Source: Gammaproteobacteria bacterium
GTDB taxonomy: Bacteria > Pseudomonadota > Gammaproteobacteria > Steroidobacterales > Steroidobacteraceae
Assembly: GCA_020846815.1 (NCBI GenBank)
Contig: JADLDF010000098.1
Span: forward strand, 1 to 6,893
Length of the DNA stretch: 6,893 nt
Direction of reading: 5' to 3'
The notes beneath the pieces are model-generated. The model saw only the letters and a program-made list of their open reading frames with translations, was not told the DNA's origin and made no database searches. Shown in pieces: positions 5,421-6,893 of this stretch. How positions within the stretch are numbered: position 1 is the first letter of the stretch; each line of letters starts with the position of its first letter. Both the position numbers and the translations under genes were made by a program.

Positions 5421-6677
5421 TCACTCCCGCGGCGTCGGCTTGATCGCCTCGTCGTAGGCCGCGGCGAAACGCTCGGCGGCGACGTGTGGCATGCCGGCTT
5501 CGGCGGGCGACTCCGTCAGCGTACGGTGCAGCTCGCGGAACAACTCCCAGTTCGACGGTCTCGCGCCGACGAGATTGCGCGTCGCCGAGCGCTCGAAGCG
5601 TTCCTCGAGATCCTTAGGTTCGAGCTGACGCATCAGCTCGGTGCAGGCGGCGCGCGCGCCGGCCGCGAGGCCGTCGTCGTGACGCTTGGCCTGCTCGAAG
5701 GTCTGTCGCAGCCACTGGCCGGCATCGAGCCGGCGGCTGTCGTGGCTCGCGAGCATCTGCTGCAGCAGCTCGTCGGCCGGCGTCGTTAGCCTGAACGGCG
5801 GATCCTCGCTGCCGGCCCGCAGTGGTGCGAGCCCGAACACCTGCGCCTGCTCGTGCTGCGTGAGATCGAGGTCCTTCAGACCGACGATGGCCTCGCGCAG
5901 CAGCCGGCCGGCGAGCTGCAGCATGGCCGCGGCGCCGTCGTGCGGCAGCGTGGCAGCGTCGAGCCCTGCGCCGCGGCACAGCGCGTCGAGCCCCGGACGC
6001 GCGCCGCCGCCGCCCTGGCCATGATGACCCTGTCCGTCGCGCTCGCCGGCGAGGCGCTGCAGACGCTGCAGACGGCGCGCGGCGATGATGTCCGAGCTCT
6101 CCGGTGGCGGTGCCGGCTGCACCTGGCCGCGGGCGGACCCGAAAGGCACCACGACCGCCTGCCCGTAGGCGTTGCCGACGCGGAACGAGTCGCTCTGCGC
6201 TGCGTCCGCGAACAGCGCGCTGGTGTTCAGCGAGGCATCGAGGTGGCCTTCGACCTGCGGCGGCACGGTCGCGGCGGCCGCGCGCAGCCCCGAGTCGCCG
6301 AGCAGTTCGCGCTCGAGGTCGACGCCGGCGGTCTGCTCCGCCGCGCCGGAGCCCGCGGCGTCGATCGAGACGACCACGTGGTATTCACCGAGCACCAGCA
6401 CGTCGCCATTGTGCAGCTCGCAGAGCGTCTGCTTCGGCATCGGCACTTCGGTGTCGTTCAGGTAGGTGCCGTTGGTGCTGGTGTCCTCGAAGAACCAGCT
6501 GCCATGACGGAACAGGATGCGGCCGTGGCGTCCGGAGATGTAGCGCGACGGGTCCGGCAGGATCCAGTCGTTCTCGGCCGAGCGCCCGATGGTCCCGCCG
6601 CCGGCGCCGAACACGATCGTGCCCCGTGGCCCCAGGGCACGACGGTGTTCGCTGACGACGCGCAGTCTGAGTGCCAT
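5421..6677 (-). CDS. Type VI secretion system-associated FHA-domain protein (TagH/ImpI-like)
   Basis: Phosphothreonine-binding accessory protein of T6SS, in characterised systems acting with a Thr kinase/phosphatase pair (PpkA/PppA in Pseudomonas) to control assembly. The N-terminal FHA domain (about 1-103) has all key residues: G31-R32 after GGGTI, S48-G-R-H51, and N69-G-T71. A low-complexity linker follows (about 105-225; Ala/Gly-rich, one GHHGQGGGG patch). The C-terminal domain (about 247-413) resembles the T6SS FHA C-terminal family: LLREAIVGLKDL, DPPFRLTTPADELLQQML, ARAACTELMRQLEPKDLEERF and SNWELFRELHRTL, ending FAAAYDEAI. ATG 6677 gives the usual family start (MALRLRV); GTG 6707 would add ten residues. 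Neither has a well-placed ribosome site (GGAGG is 14 nt away). No other T6SS gene is in view, so it is isolated here; the core cluster must be elsewhere if functional. Confidence 0.88.
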   Translation of the reverse strand: MALRLRVVSEHRRALGPRGTIVFGAGGGTIGRSAENDWILPDPSRYISGRHGRILFRHGSWFFEDTSTNGTYLNDTEVPMPKQTLCELHNGDVLVLGEYHVVVSIDAAGSGAAEQTAGVDLERELLGDSGLRAAAATVPPQVEGHLDASLNTSALFADAAQSDSFRVGNAYGQAVVVPFGSARGQVQPAPPPESSDIIAARRLQRLQRLAGERDGQGHHGQGGGGARPGLDALCRGAGLDAATLPHDGAAAMLQLAGRLLREAIVGLKDLDLTQHEQAQVFGLAPLRAGSEDPPFRLTTPADELLQQMLASHDSRRLDAGQWLRQTFEQAKRHDDGLAAGARAACTELMRQLEPKDLEERFERSATRNLVGARPSNWELFRELHRTLTESPAEAGMPHVAAERFAAAYDEAIKPTPRE

Positions 6678-6765
6678 GGTCGGGAAGCCGGCCTCCGTGA
6701 TCACCACCCCGCGCCGGCCGGGCAGCCGGGCGCTCGCCAGCCGGCGGGGCGGCGGGCTTCGGCCC

Positions 6766-6771
6766 TATAAT
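6766..6771 (+). promoter_or_regulatory. Perfect -10 (TATAAT) upstream of the DUF1820 gene
   Basis: TATAAT occurs exactly once here, 35 nt before the ATG, in otherwise GC-rich DNA, giving a leader of about 29 nt. No -35 is recognisable 16-18 nt upstream (GGCGGG region), so an activator or a -10-dominated promoter would be needed. Confidence 0.45.
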
Positions 6772-6806
6772 GTCGGCCCACGTTATCAACTGGTTATGCC
6801 AAGCCG

Positions 6807-6893
6807 ATGGCCGCAAGTCACATTTTCAAGATCATGTTCGTGAATCAAGGCAAGGTTTACGAGATCTACGCCAGGAAGGTCAGCTACGGCAGC
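6807..6893 (+). CDS. DUF1820 family protein, N-terminal part (3' end outside window)
   Basis: From ATG 6807 the frame runs open to the window end and encodes 29 residues. The order HIFKIMFVNQGKVYEIYARKV is characteristic of the DUF1820 family, small (about 100-residue) cytosolic proteins widespread in Gammaproteobacteria and of unknown function. The frame is open upstream too, but the conserved start MAASHIFK and the -10 at 6766-6771 fit 6807. No ribosome site is clear. Codon use here is less GC-extreme (ATT, AAT, CAA, GTT) than in neighbouring genes. It is divergent from the FHA gene, 129 nt between starts. The identification rests on the short N-terminus only. Confidence 0.8.
   Translation, partial: MAASHIFKIMFVNQGKVYEIYARKVSYGS

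Noticed and set aside
5853..6770. 305-residue plus-strand frame opposite the FHA gene
   Set aside because: Antisense shadow; the minus strand encodes intact FHA motifs.
6781..6800. TTATCAACT and GGTTATG as DnaA-box-like or origin sequence
   Set aside because: Does not match TTATNCACA, and single imperfect copies in a promoter region mean little.

Overview
This is a GC-rich, densely coded piece of bacterial chromosome. The gene set points to a gammaproteobacterium: TadA, a membrane-associated lytic transglycosylase of MltF type, a DUF1820 protein and a type VI secretion FHA protein all occur in that class. High GC with R/A/G-rich reading would suit a Xanthomonadales-, Nevskiales- or Steroidobacter-like lineage, but the exact lineage is inference. 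I see no transposase, phage gene, CRISPR array or obvious horizontally acquired island.

Layout. (1) 1-641, minus: the first 213 codons of a coniferyl-aldehyde-dehydrogenase-like NAD(P)-dependent aldehyde dehydrogenase, cut by the window edge. (2) 782-1162, minus: a 126-residue SnoaL/NTF2-like protein reading toward the dehydrogenase. (3) 1163-1491: a 329-nt divergent intergenic region with weak promoter candidates for both sides. (4) 1492-3666, plus: a compact operon of tadA (tRNA adenosine deaminase), a MATE efflux transporter whose ATG overlaps the tadA TGA, and a 109-residue PilZ-like protein 4 nt further on. (5) 3698-5212, minus: mltF, convergent with the PilZ gene, with a strong hairpin over its stop codon. 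(6) 5236-5328, plus: tRNA-Ser(CGA), divergent from mltF and only 23 nt away, so the two promoters must overlap. (7) 5421-6677, minus: a T6SS-associated FHA-domain protein (TagH/ImpI-like), standing alone in this window. (8) 6807-6893, plus: the first 29 codons of a DUF1820 protein behind a perfect TATAAT, cut by the window edge.

How they work together: tadA makes the wobble inosine of tRNA-Arg(ACG). Its coupling to a transporter and a PilZ-like protein looks like transcriptional economy rather than a shared pathway. MltF trims peptidoglycan, and the FHA protein would regulate or scaffold a T6SS encoded elsewhere. The dehydrogenase and the NTF2-like protein are a plausible but unproven aromatic/aldehyde catabolic pair. 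I found no convincing new multi-gene system. The items most worth a second look are the PilZ-like protein with an altered ligand motif, the isolated T6SS FHA gene, and the back-to-back mltF/tRNA promoter.
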